Positions 4,852 to 6,089 of a stretch of 6,089 bases of DNA are shown here, in pieces. Numbering within the stretch: position 1 is the stretch's first letter; each line of letters starts with the position of its first letter. Position numbers and translations under genes: made by a program. This DNA comes from Verrucomicrobiota bacterium (GTDB lineage: Bacteria > Verrucomicrobiota > Verrucomicrobiia > Methylacidiphilales > Verrucolacustridaceae). The stretch covers positions 1 to 6,089 of the forward strand of contig RGGS01000090.1 of NCBI GenBank assembly GCA_010024525.1, given 5' to 3'. The notes under the pieces are model-generated. The model had not been told where the DNA came from. It was given only the letters and a program-made list of their open reading frames with translations, and ran no database searches.

Positions 4852-5481
4852 TTAGGAGTCCTGGCCCCCGAAAATGCTTTTCCAGAAAACTCCAAATACG
4901 CTCTCACCGTTGTTAGGTGCTCCGGTTTTTTTGGCGTTCATGGATTCTAGTTTTGACTCAATTTTTCTAATCTCCTGCAAGGTCTCTTGTCTTTTACGAA
5001 CCATGGCCTGTTCTTCGTAGCAGGCACGCCTAAACTCTTCCCCAAGCTTTTGCTTTTTATACTCGAGCTCATTTTTTCGGATTCTATTTTCCTTGAGACG
5101 TTGCAAAGCCTGATTCCGAGATTCGCGGATCCGGCGAAGGTACTCAAAGTGACTGAATGCCAAAACATAGTATTCATCCAGTTCCTCGCGGTCTTTGAGG
5201 GTTTCCAGGAAGTCATGGTAGTCGACCGTGTAGGCTAGCAGATTCAGCACCAAGCCCAGTTCGGCGGTTTCGAGGATGACCTTGCGCTCGGTGGGAAACC
5301 GGGGTTCGGCCTCGTAGGAGGGTATGGTGCGGGCGGCATGAAAAACCTTTATTTCCCGCCCGAGGGCTTCCCCAGCGAGTTTGGCAAAGTTTTCCAACTC
5401 CTGCTGGGTTTGGGCGGTGACCCGGACATTCCCGCAGGAAACGTTGAATTCAAAAAAGCCGATTTTAGTTGCGATCCACAC
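4852..5481 (-). CDS. WIATKIGF-domain protein with a coiled-coil extension (209 aa)
   Basis: The first ~105 residues are a paralogue of the next gene: WIATKIGFF at the start, RKVILETAELGLVLNLLAY (67-85 region) matching WRIILRPEELAPALAALA, then TVDYHDF (85-91) matching TVDYPNF. After this the chain turns into a long charged coiled coil (about 112-185, rich in Arg, Lys, Glu and Gln), a short loop with GAPNNG, and an aromatic tail ESVFGVFWKSIFGG (193-206) that could be amphipathic and touch a membrane or a partner. I chose GTG 5481 rather than the TTG 12 codons upstream, because GTG restores the family's N-terminus and has AGGAG 9 nt before it. The start overlaps the upstream gene by 17 nt. By my count the coiled-coil part is about 44% GC (4861-5100) against 55% for the domain (5161-5460), which may indicate a fused extension. 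The function is unknown; a scaffold or oligomer-forming version of the small partner is a possibility. Confidence 0.85.
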   Translation of the reverse strand: MWIATKIGFFEFNVSCGNVRVTAQTQQELENFAKLAGEALGREIKVFHAARTIPSYEAEPRFPTERKVILETAELGLVLNLLAYTVDYHDFLETLKDREELDEYYVLAFSHFEYLRRIRESRNQALQRLKENRIRKNELEYKKQKLGEEFRRACYEEQAMVRKRQETLQEIRKIESKLESMNAKKTGAPNNGESVFGVFWKSIFGGQDS

Positions 5482-6085
5482 TAGGTGTTTCTCCTGATCC
5501 GGATCCTGTGCGGACAAACCGCCTCATCCAGCGCTTGTGTAACAGGATTTGCCGAGGATTTTTAGGTTCAGGGCGACAAATCCAAATAAAGAAAGGCAGT
5601 TCGGAGTATGAAAATCTGATGAGATGCCAACGAAAGTCTTCCGTTCGCCATTTCTCAGGTAGTTGATTCCAAAGGCCGTCCCAAAAAGCCTCCATCTGAT
5701 CCTCATTTGCCGCATCCCCTATCTGGCAGTCGCAAATAAAGTCTTTGGGTGTTAATTGCTGCTTCCTACGGTGGCGACATAGACTGCCTACTTGCAACAT
5801 TAGTTCCTTATACTTGAGGATTTTTAGCTCACGCATCGTCATATCCTCCCGATTGATTGAACGAATAAAGTCGTTTTTTGTGCTCCGGTCATTATACAGA
5901 AAGACCTGAATCAGGCGTAGAGTGGTTAGAATCTCTGATCGGCACACTTCATTTAGCTCAGCAGTAAAATCGTCCCCATACTTTGCCACGAAGGCGAGAC
6001 CCCTATTGATATCCTCTTTATGCTTTTTTAGATCCTCTTGGTACTTTGCTTCAAGACTCTGATCTATTTCGGGGACTCTTGTCAT
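5465..6085 (-). CDS. Hypothetical protein (206 aa), first visible gene of the minus-strand group
   Basis: I do not recognise this protein. It starts with a charged helical stretch (SLEAKYQEDLKKHKEDI), has several further helices (ELNEVCRSEILTTLRLIQVFL, about 43-63, and MRELKILKYKELMLQVG, 84-100), then a CDC motif (118-120) and an aromatic C-terminal part (AFWDGLWNQLPEKW, 133-146; FSYSELPFFIWICRP, 158-172). Cysteines are at 48, 103, 118, 120 and 170, but they do not form an evident zinc-site spacing. No signal peptide is visible. The tail (GSGSGETPS) is flexible and its DNA contains the ribosome site of the next gene, so the end of this gene is shaped by translation coupling. The ATG at 6085 is only 4 nt from the window edge, so its ribosome site and any gene before it are unseen; a longer upstream start cannot be excluded. 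GC is about 44% by my count over 5701-6060, lower than the genes to the left, which hints at separate ancestry. Confidence 0.75.
   Translation of the reverse strand: MTRVPEIDQSLEAKYQEDLKKHKEDINRGLAFVAKYGDDFTAELNEVCRSEILTTLRLIQVFLYNDRSTKNDFIRSINREDMTMRELKILKYKELMLQVGSLCRHRRKQQLTPKDFICDCQIGDAANEDQMEAFWDGLWNQLPEKWRTEDFRWHLIRFSYSELPFFIWICRPEPKNPRQILLHKRWMRRFVRTGSGSGETPSVDRN
5491..5495 (-). promoter_or_regulatory. Start-deciding ribosome-binding site of the coiled-coil WIATKIGF gene
   Basis: AGGAG on the reverse strand lies 9 nt before the GTG at 5481, inside the last codons of the upstream gene. It supports GTG 5481 as the true start instead of the TTG at 5517. Confidence 0.65.
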
Positions 6086-6089
6086 AATT

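Noticed and set aside
4987..5238. Open frame on the plus strand opposite the coiled-coil gene
   Set aside because: Shadow frame: its hydrophobic look (FILELIFSDSIF) comes from the reverse complement of Lys/Glu codons.

Overview
The window is ordinary-looking bacterial chromosomal DNA. Its GC content is medium: single lines count about 60-75% in the phosphatase gene and 37-50% in the rightmost gene. It encodes nine proteins, one of them cut by the left edge. I see no rRNA, tRNA, CRISPR array, transposase or integrase. The mix of small secreted proteins of unknown function, a lipocalin-like secreted protein, an ARPP-1 protein and a bacterial dual-specificity phosphatase suggests a Verrucomicrobia/Planctomycetes-type bacterium. 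That placement is an impression from protein style, not a proof.

Layout from the left: (a) 1-538, minus strand, the 5' part of a gene for a helical protein that becomes a charged coiled coil and runs out of the window. (b) 539-707, an AT-rich divergent intergenic region with a weak promoter candidate. (c) 708-2043, plus strand, two exported or membrane-anchored proteins of unknown function, the second with a lipocalin-like N-terminal domain. (d) 2048-3873, minus strand, a three-gene group: an ARPP-1 family protein, then by a 4-nt ATGA overlap a secreted protein built of 16-residue repeats, then a 90-residue two-helix membrane protein. (e) 3945-4487, plus strand, a cysteine-dependent tyrosine/dual-specificity phosphatase transcribed divergently from ARPP-1. 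(f) 4489-6085, minus strand, a tightly packed three-gene group: an unknown 206-residue protein of lower GC, a protein with a WIATKIGF domain plus a coiled-coil tail, and a compact paralogue of that domain.

The most informative association is ARPP-1 beside the phosphatase. The family name ARPP stands for 'ARG and Rhodanese-Phosphatase-superfamily-associated protein', and it was defined by comparative genomics of NAD/ADP-ribose-handling gene clusters. The divergent pair therefore looks like a reduced form of such a cluster, with no ADP-ribosylglycohydrolase visible inside the window. The secreted repeat protein coupled to ARPP-1 and the tandem WIATKIGF paralogues facing the phosphatase are the least explained parts. 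Packing is very tight: the two convergent gene pairs are separated by only 4 and 1 nt, and at both junctions the two stop codons lie in a small palindrome.
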